Below, piece by piece: positions 36,478 to 45,498 of a stretch of 64,000 bases of DNA. The notes under the pieces are model-generated. The model ran no database searches. It had not been told where the DNA came from and saw only the letters and a program-made list of their open reading frames with translations. Every line of letters starts with the position of its first letter. Within the stretch, counting starts at the first letter, position 1. Both the position numbers and the translations under genes were made by a program. The stretch spans positions 62,001 to 126,000 of the forward strand of contig NZ_JACVTO010000003.1 in NCBI RefSeq assembly GCF_016518545.1, given 5' to 3'. This DNA is from Pseudomonas sp. S30. Its GTDB lineage: Bacteria > Pseudomonadota > Gammaproteobacteria > Pseudomonadales > Pseudomonadaceae.

Positions 36478-37245
36478 TCAGGCGCCCCGCGATCGATCGA
36501 TGGCGAAGCCCGCCCAGTCCTGGCTCACCGGCATCAGCTCGAGGTTGTTGATGTTCACGTGGGCCGGCTGGTTCAGCACCCAGAAAATGGTGTCGGCGAT
36601 GTCCTGCGGCTGGATCGGCTCGGCACCGGCGTAGGTCGCATCGTAGCGCGCCTGATCGCCACCGAAGCGCACCAGCGAGAACTCGCTTTCGCACAGTCCC
36701 GGCTCAATGGTGGTGACGCGCACGCCAGTGCCGCGCAGGTCGCAGCGCAGGCTCAGGGAGAACTGGCCGACGAACGCCTTGGTGCCGCCGTAGACATTGC
36801 TGCCGGGGTAGGGATAGTTACCGGCCACCGAGCCGACGTTGAGGATGCTCGCCCCTCGGCCATGGGCGATCAGGCGCGGCAGCAGCAGGCGGGTGGTGTA
36901 CATCAGCCCCTTGATGTTGGTGTCGACCATGGTTTCCCAGTCGTCCAGGTCGCACTGCGGCGCGGGATCGGCGCCCAACGCCAGGCCTGCGTTGTTGACC
37001 AGGGCCTGGAGGGTGTCGAAGCTCGGCGGCAGGCTGGCGATGGCTTTTTCCATCGCCTGGCGATCGCGTACGTCCACCACCAGCCCCAGCACCTCGGTCT
37101 TGGCCGACAGTTCGGCGCACAAGGCCTCCAGACGCTCCTGGCGTCGCCCGGTGAGCACCAGTCTCCAGCCGGCATCGGCGAAGCGGCGGGCAGTGGCTTC
37201 ACCAAAGCCTGAAGTGGCACCGGTGATGAATACGGTCGAGGTCAT
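36478..37245 (-). CDS. Short-chain dehydrogenase (YdfG-like)
   Basis: 255 residues. Classical SDR: cofactor loop TGATSGFG at about 7-14 followed by R-R for NADP, NNAG near 85, catalytic S in NVGSVAG and Y-GGT-K in NVYGGTKAFV, and the PGLCESEFSLVRFGGD segment typical of YdfG (3-hydroxy acid / L-allo-threonine dehydrogenase). The start at 37245 puts MTSTVFITGATSG at the N-terminus, with AAGGAGA upstream. Convergent with the epimerase gene. Confidence 0.88.
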   Translation of the reverse strand: MTSTVFITGATSGFGEATARRFADAGWRLVLTGRRQERLEALCAELSAKTEVLGLVVDVRDRQAMEKAIASLPPSFDTLQALVNNAGLALGADPAPQCDLDDWETMVDTNIKGLMYTTRLLLPRLIAHGRGASILNVGSVAGNYPYPGSNVYGGTKAFVGQFSLSLRCDLRGTGVRVTTIEPGLCESEFSLVRFGGDQARYDATYAGAEPIQPQDIADTIFWVLNQPAHVNINNLELMPVSQDWAGFAIDRSRGA

Positions 37246-37858
37246 GCGGATCTCCTTGAAAGGGGCTGATACGGGCCTTGCAGCATGCCCGCAGCGTCGG
37301 TCGTCGGCAAGACGCAGCAGCATGGATCAAAATATGACCATTTGGCTCCCGGCCCAGCAGCACAAGGGCTGGAGGTGTCTATCCGCACCTTATCCACAGG
37401 GCTTTCCCCACGCGTTGGTAATAACTTCCGGCGCTGCATGAGGTGCTCTGTCCCATCGCGCTCCATCGTCGAAAATCCGCGACGCATCGCATCCCGCACA
37501 TCAAGCGACGCAGGCATTTGTCCAAGGCTTTCCCACAGAGTTATCCACAGCATGAGCTGGCTGCTAAGGATCGGCCATAGAGTCTTGCATCAAGATCGCG
37601 AGCACGGGTAGGCCGGCATTGATCAAATATTGATCGAAAGCCTGAAGCCCTTGTACCGCATGGGATAGAGCGAGATATCCGCGTGTTTTCCACAGCCTGA
37701 TCCCGCGTTTGTGTGGACAACCTCTGCGCCTTCGCAGAGGCCGCTGCAGCAGCGTCGATACACCGATGGACAGCGCGGCGCCGAGCAGTTGTCCACAAAG
37801 GCCGAGTGAACGCGACACTACGTCGCGCCCACCCGCCAGACGGCCCCAATGGCAGCCT
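37246..37858. other. Gene-free, AT-richer region with clustered DnaA-box-like 9-mers
   Basis: No supportable gene in 613 bases. TTATCCACA occurs exactly at 37390-37398 and 37541-37549. One-mismatch forms lie at 37686-37694 (TTTTCCACA), 37712-37720 (minus strand TTGTCCACA) and 37789-37797 (TTGTCCACA). AT-rich GATCAAAATATGACC and GATCAAATATTGATC patches lie near 37325 and 37623. A hairpin CCTCTGCG-CCTT-CGCAGAGG sits at 37721-37740. It lies between the SDR gene start and the end of livF, far from dnaA as judged by the neighbours. Confidence 0.6.
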
Positions 37859-38571
<713 letters not shown>

Positions 38572-38575
<4 letters not shown>

Positions 38576-39447
38576 ACCAGCTCCTCTTCATCGGCGCCCA
38601 GGTAAGCGGCGATGACCGTCGGGTCGTTGCGGATGTCTTGGGGTGCGCCTTCGGCTATCACGTTGCCATGGTCGAGCACCACGATGTGGTCGGAAATGCT
38701 CATGACCATCCCCATGTCGTGCTCGATCAGCACCACGGTGATGTCGTGCTCGTCGCGCAGCACCCGGATCATCGCGCTCAGCGCCTCGGTTTCCTGAGGG
38801 TTGAGCCCGGCGGCCGGCTCATCGAGGCAGATGATCTTCGGCCGCGTGCACATGGCCCGGGCGATCTCCAGCCGCCGCTGCTGACCGTACGACAGCTCGC
38901 CGGCCAGGCGGTTGGCACAGTCGACCAGGTCCACCACCTCCAGCCAGTAGAAGGCGTGGTCCAGGGCGTCGCTCTCGGCCTGGCGATAGCCCCGGGTGTT
39001 GAGCACCCCGGCCAGCAGGTTGCGGTTGACCCACATGTGCTGGGCCACCAGCAGGTTCTCCACCACCGACATTTCCTTGAACAGGCGGATGTTCTGGAAT
39101 GTGCGCGCCAGACCCGCACGGTTCACCAGGTGGGTGCCGCCGAACATCTTGTAGTACAGGCGACTGGCGAAACGCGCCGGCGAAAAGAAGTCCGCGGCCT
39201 CGAAGCGCTCGCCCAACAGTTGAATCACATTGGTGCGCCCGCCGCGCACGTTGAGTTCGATGCGTCCGCCGCTGGCCTTGTAGAAGCCGGTGAGGCAGTT
39301 GAACACCGTGGTCTTGCCGGCGCCGTTGGGGCCGATCAGGGCGAAGATCTGGTTGCGCCGGACCTTCAGGCTGATATCGCTGAGGGCCTTGATGCCGCCG
39401 AACTGCATCATCAGGTTGTCGACCGAGAGAATGATGTCGTCGCTCAT
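38572..39447 (-). CDS. livG: Branched-chain amino-acid ABC ATPase LivG
   Basis: 291 residues. Walker A GPNGAGKTT, a longer LivG-type insert (about 55-110), signature LSYGQQRRLEIARAM, Walker B IICLDEPAAGLNPQE, H-loop VLIEHDMG. Four-base overlaps with livM upstream and livF downstream give tight coupling. Confidence 0.95.
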
Positions 39448-40745
39448 GGCGCCACTCCTTTGCGCGGGACCACGCCGGTGCGGCTTATGCGGATCAGTCC
39501 GCGCGGTCGCCAGATCATCATCAGCACCATCAGCACGCCGAACAGCAGCACCCGGTACTCGGAGAAACTGCGCAGCAGTTCCGGCGCCACGGTGAGCACG
39601 AACGCCGCGATCACCACCCCTACGGTCGAGCCCATGCCCCCGAGCACGACGATGGCCAGGATCAAGGCCGACTCGAAGAAGGTGAACGACGACGGGTTGA
39701 CGAAGCCTTGGTAGGTGGCGAAGAACACCCCGGCCAGGCCTGCCGTGGAGGCGCCCAGGGTGAAGGCCGAGAGCTTCACCAGCACATGGTTCAGGCCCAT
39801 CGCGCGACAGGCGATCTCATCCTCGCGCAGCGCCTCCCAGGCCCGGCCCACGGGCATGCGGGTCAGCCGATGCTTGATGTACAGCACCGCCAGCACCACC
39901 AGGAACAGCACCGCATAGATGAACAGGAACTTGTAGTTGGCGTTGTATTCCACGCCGAAGAACTCGTGGAAGGGCACCCCGCCATCCTTGGCCCGACGGC
40001 CGAATTCCAGGCCGAAGAAGGTCGGCGACGGGGCCGGCATGCCGTTCGGGCCGCCGGTGAACGACAGCCAGTTGTTGAGCACCAGCCGGATGATCTCGCC
40101 GAAGCCCAGGGTGACGATCGCCAGGTAGTCGCCATGCATGCGCAGCACCGGAAAGCCCAGGATGCACCCCGCCAGCGCCGCCAGGATCGCCGCCAGCGGG
40201 AGCACGCTCCAGAACCCCAGGCCCAGGTACTGGTAGCCCAGCGCCAGGCCATAGGCGCCGATGGCGTAGAACGCCACGTAGCCCAGGTCGAGCAACCCGG
40301 CCAGGCCCACCACGATGTTCAGGCCCAACCCCAGCAACACGTAGATCAGGCCGAGGATCACCACGGTCAGCAGGTACTTGTTGGCGAAGATCGGAAAGAC
40401 CAGCGCGACCACGATCAGCGCCGGGATGATGTAGCGCAGGCGCGACTTGTAGTCCGGCGCCAGCACGTGCACGCCCGAGCCGCCACGGTCGAAGCCTTGT
40501 TGCAAGCGTTGGCCGGTCGAGGTCTGCAGGAACAGGCTGAGCACGAAGCGGCCGACCATCACGCCGCCTACCAGCCAGGCGACACGCTGGGGTTGCGCAG
40601 TGAAGCTGTAGCCGTCGAGCACCACGCCGACGACCGGTCCGAACACGATGAGCGCCAGCAGGCCGGCGACGAGGGTCTCGATCAGGCTGCGCTTGACGTC
40701 GAAGCCCGAATGGGAGGAAACGGAGGCAGTATTGGCAACGGACAT
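39444..40745 (-). CDS. livM: Branched-chain amino-acid ABC permease LivM
   Basis: 433 residues. The first 120 residues are an extra N-terminal region with two helices, usual in LivM of proteobacteria. The core has LGLNIVVGLAGLLDLGYVAFYAIGAY-type sequence near 165-190 and the ATPase-contact loop WEALREDEIACRAMGLNHV near 330. Start at 40745, two bases after the livH stop; the open frame further upstream is a shadow of livH. Confidence 0.94.
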   Translation of the reverse strand: MSVANTASVSSHSGFDVKRSLIETLVAGLLALIVFGPVVGVVLDGYSFTAQPQRVAWLVGGVMVGRFVLSLFLQTSTGQRLQQGFDRGGSGVHVLAPDYKSRLRYIIPALIVVALVFPIFANKYLLTVVILGLIYVLLGLGLNIVVGLAGLLDLGYVAFYAIGAYGLALGYQYLGLGFWSVLPLAAILAALAGCILGFPVLRMHGDYLAIVTLGFGEIIRLVLNNWLSFTGGPNGMPAPSPTFFGLEFGRRAKDGGVPFHEFFGVEYNANYKFLFIYAVLFLVVLAVLYIKHRLTRMPVGRAWEALREDEIACRAMGLNHVLVKLSAFTLGASTAGLAGVFFATYQGFVNPSSFTFFESALILAIVVLGGMGSTVGVVIAAFVLTVAPELLRSFSEYRVLLFGVLMVLMMIWRPRGLIRISRTGVVPRKGVAP

Positions 40746-40747
40746 GA

Positions 40748-41662
40748 TCACACCTTGGCCACGAGAGGACGGCCCAGCAGGCCTTGCGGACGGAAGATGA
40801 GGATCAGCACCAGCAGCGAGAAGCTGAACACATCCTTGTAGTCGGAGTTGATCAGGCCGGAGAACAACGACTCGGAGATGCCCAGGATGATCCCGCCCAG
40901 CATCGCCCCCGGCAGCGAGCCGATGCCACCGAGCACTGCGGCGGTGAAGGCCTTGATGCCGATGATAAAGCCGGCGTAGAAGTCGAAGGTGCCGTAGTTG
41001 AGGGTGATCAGCACACCGGCCAGCGCCGCCATCACCGCCCCGATGATGAACACGTAGGAGATCACCCGATCGGTGTTGATCCCCAGGATCGAGGCCATCT
41101 TGCGGTCCTGCTGGGTGGCGCGGCACATGCGTCCCAGCTTGGTGTACTTGATCACGTAGGTGAGCAGGCCCATGCCGACGAAGGCTGCCACCAGAATGAA
41201 GATCTTGGTGTAGGTGAGCTGCACGAAGCCGCTGCCGATGTCCACGCGCCAGGCCCCTTCGAGCAAGGTCGGCACGCCTTGCTGGCGGGCGCCCTGGCTG
41301 ATCTGCGCGTAGTTCTGCAGGATCAGCGAAATGCCGATGGCGCTGATCAGTGGCGCCAGGCGGGTGGAGTTGCGCAGCGGCTTGTAGGCGATGCGCTCGA
41401 TGGTGAAACCGTACACCCCAATGACGACCACGGTGAACAGCAGCGTCCCGAGCATCAGCAAGGGGAAGGACTCGACGCCGAAATAGGCCAGCAATGCCAG
41501 GCTGATCGCCGCGAGGTACGCGGAGATCATGTACACCTCGCCATGCGCGAAGTTGATCATGCCGATGATGCCATAGACCATTGTGTAGCCGATGGCGATC
41601 AGACCATAGACCGACCCCAGGGTCAGCCCATTGATCAGTTGCTGCAGGAAAATCCCATCCAT
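40748..41662 (-). CDS. livH: Branched-chain amino-acid ABC permease LivH
   Basis: 304 residues, about eight helices. N-terminal LQQLINGLTLGSVYGLIAIG and MVYGIIGMINFAHGEVYMIS are LivH hallmarks; the coupling loop is CRATQQDRKMASILGINTD. Partner of LivM. A 156-base spacer with a hairpin lies between it and livJ. Confidence 0.95.
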   Translation of the reverse strand: MDGIFLQQLINGLTLGSVYGLIAIGYTMVYGIIGMINFAHGEVYMISAYLAAISLALLAYFGVESFPLLMLGTLLFTVVVIGVYGFTIERIAYKPLRNSTRLAPLISAIGISLILQNYAQISQGARQQGVPTLLEGAWRVDIGSGFVQLTYTKIFILVAAFVGMGLLTYVIKYTKLGRMCRATQQDRKMASILGINTDRVISYVFIIGAVMAALAGVLITLNYGTFDFYAGFIIGIKAFTAAVLGGIGSLPGAMLGGIILGISESLFSGLINSDYKDVFSFSLLVLILIFRPQGLLGRPLVAKV

Positions 41663-41781
41663 AACGCAATCTCACCTGTCGAGATTGCACGAGCGCCGAC
41701 CACGGCTCGGACGAGGACGAATCGACCTCGCCGTGCAGGACTGTGCAGATCTACGGATAAAGTACGGATACCGCCGGGCCG

Positions 41782-41808
41782 GGCCCGATGCCGTGGGGCG
41801 ATCGGGCC
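41782..41808 (-). terminator. Hairpin between livJ and livH (attenuating)
   Basis: GGCCCGAT pairs with ATCGGGCC around an 11-base loop, about 11 bases after the livJ stop. There is no U-run, so it likely stabilises the livJ message and lets some transcription continue into livHMGF. Confidence 0.5.
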
Positions 41809-41818
41809 GCAACCGTTA

Positions 41819-42955
41819 TTATTGTTGTTTTTCCAGCTGGTGGTACTTGCCGCTGGCGTCCCACTGGTACATCACGTAGTCGGAAACGGTCAGGTCGCCC
41901 TTGGCGTCCCACTTCTTCTCGCCCATGACGGTCTTGACCGGGTTGGCCTTGAGCCACTTGGCGGCGTCTTCGCCCTTGTTCGACTTGGCGCCGTTGAAGG
42001 CGGCCGCCAGTGCCTGCAACGAGGCGTAGGCGTACAGGGTATAGCCCTCGGGCTCGGTACCGGCCTTGCGGAACTGCTCCACCACCGTCTTGCTGTCGGG
42101 GAGCAGGCGCGGGTCGGCACCGAAGGTCATGTACACGCCGTCGGTGTATTGCGCACCGCCGGCGGTGGACACCAGTTCGTCGGTGACGATGCCGTCGTCG
42201 GACATGAAGGCTACGTCCTTCAGGCCCTGTTCGCGCAGCTGGCGAACCAGCGGACCGGCCTCGGGGTGCAGGCCGCCGAAGTACACCACGTCGGCGCCGG
42301 CGGCACGGATCTTGGTGACCACCGCGCTGAAGTCCTTCTCGCCGCGGGTCAGGCCCTCGTACAGCACCGGCTTGACGCCACGTTTCTCCAGCTGCGCCTT
42401 GGTGGCATCGGCCAGGCCCTGGCCATAGGTGTCCTTGTCGTGCAGCACCGCCACCTTCTTGCCCTTGAGCACGTCGACGATGTAATTGGCGGCGACGATG
42501 CCCTGCTGGTCGTCACGCCCGCACATGCGGAACATCGCCGAGAGCCCGCGCTCGGTGACCTGGGGGTTGGTCGAGCCAGGGGTGATGGCGATCACGCCGG
42601 CTTCGTCGTACACCTCCGAGGCAGGAATGGTGTTGGATGAGCAGAAGTGACCGACCACGCCGATCACCTTGTCCTGGTCGACCAGGCGGTTGGCCACCGC
42701 CACGGCCTGCTTGGGCTCGCACGCATCGTCGCCGGCCACCAGCACGATCTTCTGGTCATTGATGCCACCGTCCGCGTTGATCGCGTCGGCCGCGGCCTGC
42801 GCACCTTTCATGTACTGCTCGCCGAACGCTGCGTTGGCCCCGGTCATCGGACCGGCCACGCCGATCTTCACATCGGCCTGTGCATACGAAGACACACCCA
42901 GCGCCGTGGCGACGGCCAGTGCTAGAAAACCTTTCCTGTAGAACGTGTGCGACAT
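41819..42955 (-). CDS. livJ: Branched-chain amino-acid binding protein
   Basis: 378 residues. Signal peptide ending SSYAQA, then VKIGVAGPMTGANAAFGEQYMKGAQAA, the Leu/Ile/Val-binding type I fold. A cysteine pair (C in DDACEPKQA and in VGHFCSSNT) fits the LivJ/K disulfide. FRMCGRDDQQGIVAANYI follows. Delivers Leu/Ile/Val, possibly Ala/Thr, to LivHM. First gene of the operon; a sigma-54 promoter lies about 60 bases upstream. Confidence 0.94.
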   Translation of the reverse strand: MSHTFYRKGFLALAVATALGVSSYAQADVKIGVAGPMTGANAAFGEQYMKGAQAAADAINADGGINDQKIVLVAGDDACEPKQAVAVANRLVDQDKVIGVVGHFCSSNTIPASEVYDEAGVIAITPGSTNPQVTERGLSAMFRMCGRDDQQGIVAANYIVDVLKGKKVAVLHDKDTYGQGLADATKAQLEKRGVKPVLYEGLTRGEKDFSAVVTKIRAAGADVVYFGGLHPEAGPLVRQLREQGLKDVAFMSDDGIVTDELVSTAGGAQYTDGVYMTFGADPRLLPDSKTVVEQFRKAGTEPEGYTLYAYASLQALAAAFNGAKSNKGEDAAKWLKANPVKTVMGEKKWDAKGDLTVSDYVMYQWDASGKYHQLEKQQ

Positions 42956-43015
42956 GTGGTGGTGCTCCTGGAGTTTTTTTAATTAGCACGACGACTTCAT
43001 CAACAGAATGGTCAG

Positions 43016-43031
43016 AGCAAGGCTCGTGCCA
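43016..43031 (-). promoter_or_regulatory. Sigma-54 promoter of the liv operon
   Basis: On the minus strand TGGCACGAGCCTTGCT fits the -24/-12 consensus TGGCACG-N4-TTGCW at every fixed base. Predicted start near 43005 gives a leader of about 50 bases before livJ. Confidence 0.8.
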
Positions 43032-43104
43032 TCGGGATAATCCGACGGGCATGTAGGTAATACGGAAGAATTCGGCAGCGCCACTGGTGGCTCCCTTCGC
43101 GGCG

Positions 43105-43202
43105 TGCAACCGTCTGGAACAGGCAAAGCGCCACCCTTGCGCCTCGCAGGCGCAACCTGCGGGTGCCATCATTGCAACCCTCGTGACCACCTCCGTGCAA
43201 CC
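43105..43202. promoter_or_regulatory. Candidate enhancer: NtrC-like palindrome and TGCAACC direct repeats
   Basis: 43137-43155 is an exact palindrome, TTGCGCC-TCGCA-GGCGCAA, equal to the NtrC site TGCACC-N5-GGTGCA except for one symmetric base. Its centre is about 122 bases before the -24/-12 element. A second, overlapping site (43151-43168, minus strand) fits 9 of 12. Direct repeats (T/C)GCAACC start at 43105, 43151, 43173 and 43196, spaced 46, 22 and 23 bases. The rest of the 453-base gap 42956-43408 shows no gene; the pncB promoter must lie at its right end. Confidence 0.5.
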
Positions 43203-43408
43203 CGCCCGTTACGGCAAGACGTCACCTATGTGCACACGGCTGGTGCAGCAGTGCTACGTCCTGGCACCGACACGAGGCCAATTCGCACGGCAAGGGGCGG
43301 TACGCCGGAACAGCCACTGCCCCCTCGCCGGGCAAATGCGTGCAGGAATCCCGCGTCGGGCGAGAACACTGGCACAATGAGCGTCAATCGCCGCCCTGGA
43401 GCCTTTCA

Positions 43409-44614
43409 ATGAGCGAGAGCGCATTCGCCGAGCGCATCGTGCACAACCTGCTCGACACCGACTTCTACAAGCTCACCATGATGCAGGCCGTCCTGCACAA
43501 CTACCCGGATGCCGACGTGGAATGGGAATTCCGCTGTCGCAACGGCGAAGACCTGCGCCCCTACCTGGGCGAGATCCGCCAGCAGATCGAGCAATTGGCC
43601 GACCTCACGCTGGACGATGGACAACTGGTATTCCTGGAGCGCATCAGCTTCCTCAAACCGGACTTCCTGCGCTTCCTGCGCCTGTTCCGCTTCAACCTGC
43701 GCTATGTGCACCTGGGTATCGAGCATGACCAGCTGGTCCTGCGCCTGCGCGGCCCCTGGCTGCACGTCATCCTGTTCGAGGTCCCGCTGCTGGCGATCAT
43801 CAGCGAGGTGCGCAATCGACACCTGCATCCGCAGATGCCCTTGAGCGCCGCCATCGACCAGTTGCAGCGCAAGTTCGACTGGCTGCGCAGCAACGCCAGC
43901 GACGAGGAACTCGAGCAGTTGCAGGTGGCCGACTTCGGTACCCGCCGCCGTTTTTCCAGCCGGGTGCAAGAGCAGGTGGTGCGCATGATACGCGATGGGT
44001 TCCCTGGTCGCTTCGTCGGCACCAGCAACGTCGACCTGGCGTGGAAGCTGGACCTCAAGCCGCTGGGCACCATGGCCCACGAATGGATCATGGCTCACCA
44101 ACAGCTCGGGCCACGGCTGATCGACAGCCAGATCGCCGCGCTGGACTGCTGGGTGCGCGAGTACCGCGGGCTGCTGGGCATCGCCCTGACCGATTGCGTC
44201 ACCATGGATGCGTTTCTCGGCGACTTCGACCTGTATTTCGCCAAGCTCTTCGACGGCTTGCGTCACGATTCCGGCGAACCGGTGGCCTGGGCTGAAAAGG
44301 CCATCGCCCACTACCGCAAGCTGGGCATCGATCCGATGACCAAGACCCTGGTGTTCTCCGACGGCCTGGACCTGCCACGTGCACTGGGCATCTTCCGTGC
44401 CCTGCGCGGTCGGATCAACGTCAGTTTCGGCATCGGCACCAACCTGACGTGCGACATACCCGGGGTGGCGCCGATGAGCATCGTGCTTAAAATGACCGAC
44501 TGCAACGGCTCGCCGGTGGCGAAGATCTCCGACGAGGCGGCCAAGACCCAATGCCGCGACGACAACTTCGTCGCCTACCTGCGTCATGTATTCAAAGTTC
44601 CCAGCAAGGAGTGA
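43409..44614 (+). CDS. pncB: Nicotinate phosphoribosyltransferase
   Basis: 401 residues, standard for PncB. It opens [28 protein letters not shown]. The region [18 protein letters not shown] carries the family His that is phosphorylated, and [10 protein letters not shown] binds the phosphoribosyl group. Makes nicotinate mononucleotide from nicotinate, PRPP and ATP. GGAG six bases upstream of the ATG. nadE follows after three bases, so the two NAD-making steps are co-expressed. Confidence 0.96.
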   Translation: MSESAFAERIVHNLLDTDFYKLTMMQAVLHNYPDADVEWEFRCRNGEDLRPYLGEIRQQIEQLADLTLDDGQLVFLERISFLKPDFLRFLRLFRFNLRYVHLGIEHDQLVLRLRGPWLHVILFEVPLLAIISEVRNRHLHPQMPLSAAIDQLQRKFDWLRSNASDEELEQLQVADFGTRRRFSSRVQEQVVRMIRDGFPGRFVGTSNVDLAWKLDLKPLGTMAHEWIMAHQQLGPRLIDSQIAALDCWVREYRGLLGIALTDCVTMDAFLGDFDLYFAKLFDGLRHDSGEPVAWAEKAIAHYRKLGIDPMTKTLVFSDGLDLPRALGIFRALRGRINVSFGIGTNLTCDIPGVAPMSIVLKMTDCNGSPVAKISDEAAKTQCRDDNFVAYLRHVFKVPSKE

Positions 44615-44617
44615 CCC

Positions 44618-45445
44618 ATGCAAGCCGTCCAGCACGAAATCGCCCAGGCGCTCAACGTCCAGCCGCCCTTCGCCGACAGCGCCGTCCTCGAACAGGATGT
44701 GGCCCGGCGCGTGGCCTTCATCAAGGACTGCCTGGCCAACGCTCGGCTCAAGACACTGGTGCTGGGCATCAGTGGCGGCGTCGACTCACTGACCGCCGCC
44801 CTGCTCGCCCAACGCGCCATCAACGAGCTGCGCCATGAAACCGCAGATGACGCCTACCGTTTCATCGCCGTACGCCTGCCCTACCAGGTGCAGCACGATG
44901 AGCGCGACGCTCAGGCGTGCCTGGCGGTAATCAAGCCCGACGAAGTGCACACCATCGACATCGCCCCGGCGGTCAAGGCCCTGGCGGGCGAAGTGGAAGA
45001 ACTGAAGAACGGCTCGCCCACCCTGGTGGACTTCGTCGTCGGCAACGTCAAGGCGCGCACCCGCATGGTCGCCCAGTACACCGTCGCCGGTGCCCGTGGG
45101 GGCCTGGTGATCGGCACCGACCATGCGGCCGAGGCGGTGATGGGCTTCTTCACCAAGTTCGGCGATGGCGCCTGCGACCTGACGCCGCTGGCCGGCCTGG
45201 TCAAGCATCAGGTACGGGCGATCGCCCGCAGCTTCGGTGCGCCCGAAGCCCTGGTGGAGAAAGTCCCGACCGCCGATCTCGAAGACCTCGAACCCGGCAA
45301 GCCCGACGAAGCCGCACACGGCATCACCTACCAGGAGATCGACGCCTTCCTGCACGGCCAGCCGGTGCGCCAGGAGGCCTTCGACATCATCGTCGCCACC
45401 TACCGCAAGACCCAGCACAAGCGCGAGCTGCCTTACGCGCCCTGA
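44618..45445 (+). CDS. nadE: NH3-dependent NAD synthetase
   Basis: 275 residues, the short ammonia-dependent class without a nitrilase domain. P-loop [19 protein letters not shown] near 45-62; [41 protein letters not shown] and the C-terminal QHKRELP are NadE blocks. Converts nicotinate adenine dinucleotide to NAD. Second gene of the pncB-nadE pair. Confidence 0.96.
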   Translation: MQAVQHEIAQALNVQPPFADSAVLEQDVARRVAFIKDCLANARLKTLVLGISGGVDSLTAALLAQRAINELRHETADDAYRFIAVRLPYQVQHDERDAQACLAVIKPDEVHTIDIAPAVKALAGEVEELKNGSPTLVDFVVGNVKARTRMVAQYTVAGARGGLVIGTDHAAEAVMGFFTKFGDGACDLTPLAGLVKHQVRAIARSFGAPEALVEKVPTADLEDLEPGKPDEAAHGITYQEIDAFLHGQPVRQEAFDIIVATYRKTQHKRELPYAP

Positions 45446-45498
45446 CGCCCGCGGTTGGCCAGCCTGTTCGGGGCGCTTGCCGTGAGCCGACTGGCCAC

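Noticed and set aside
37390..37797. DnaA-box cluster as the chromosomal origin
   Set aside because: No dnaA, dnaN, rpmH or gyrB nearby; the neighbours are SDR and liv genes. Kept only as a secondary DnaA-binding region.
39444..41690. LivM open frame extended to 748 codons
   Set aside because: The part beyond 40745 is out of frame with and antisense to nothing but a shadow of livH, which is clearly the coding frame there.
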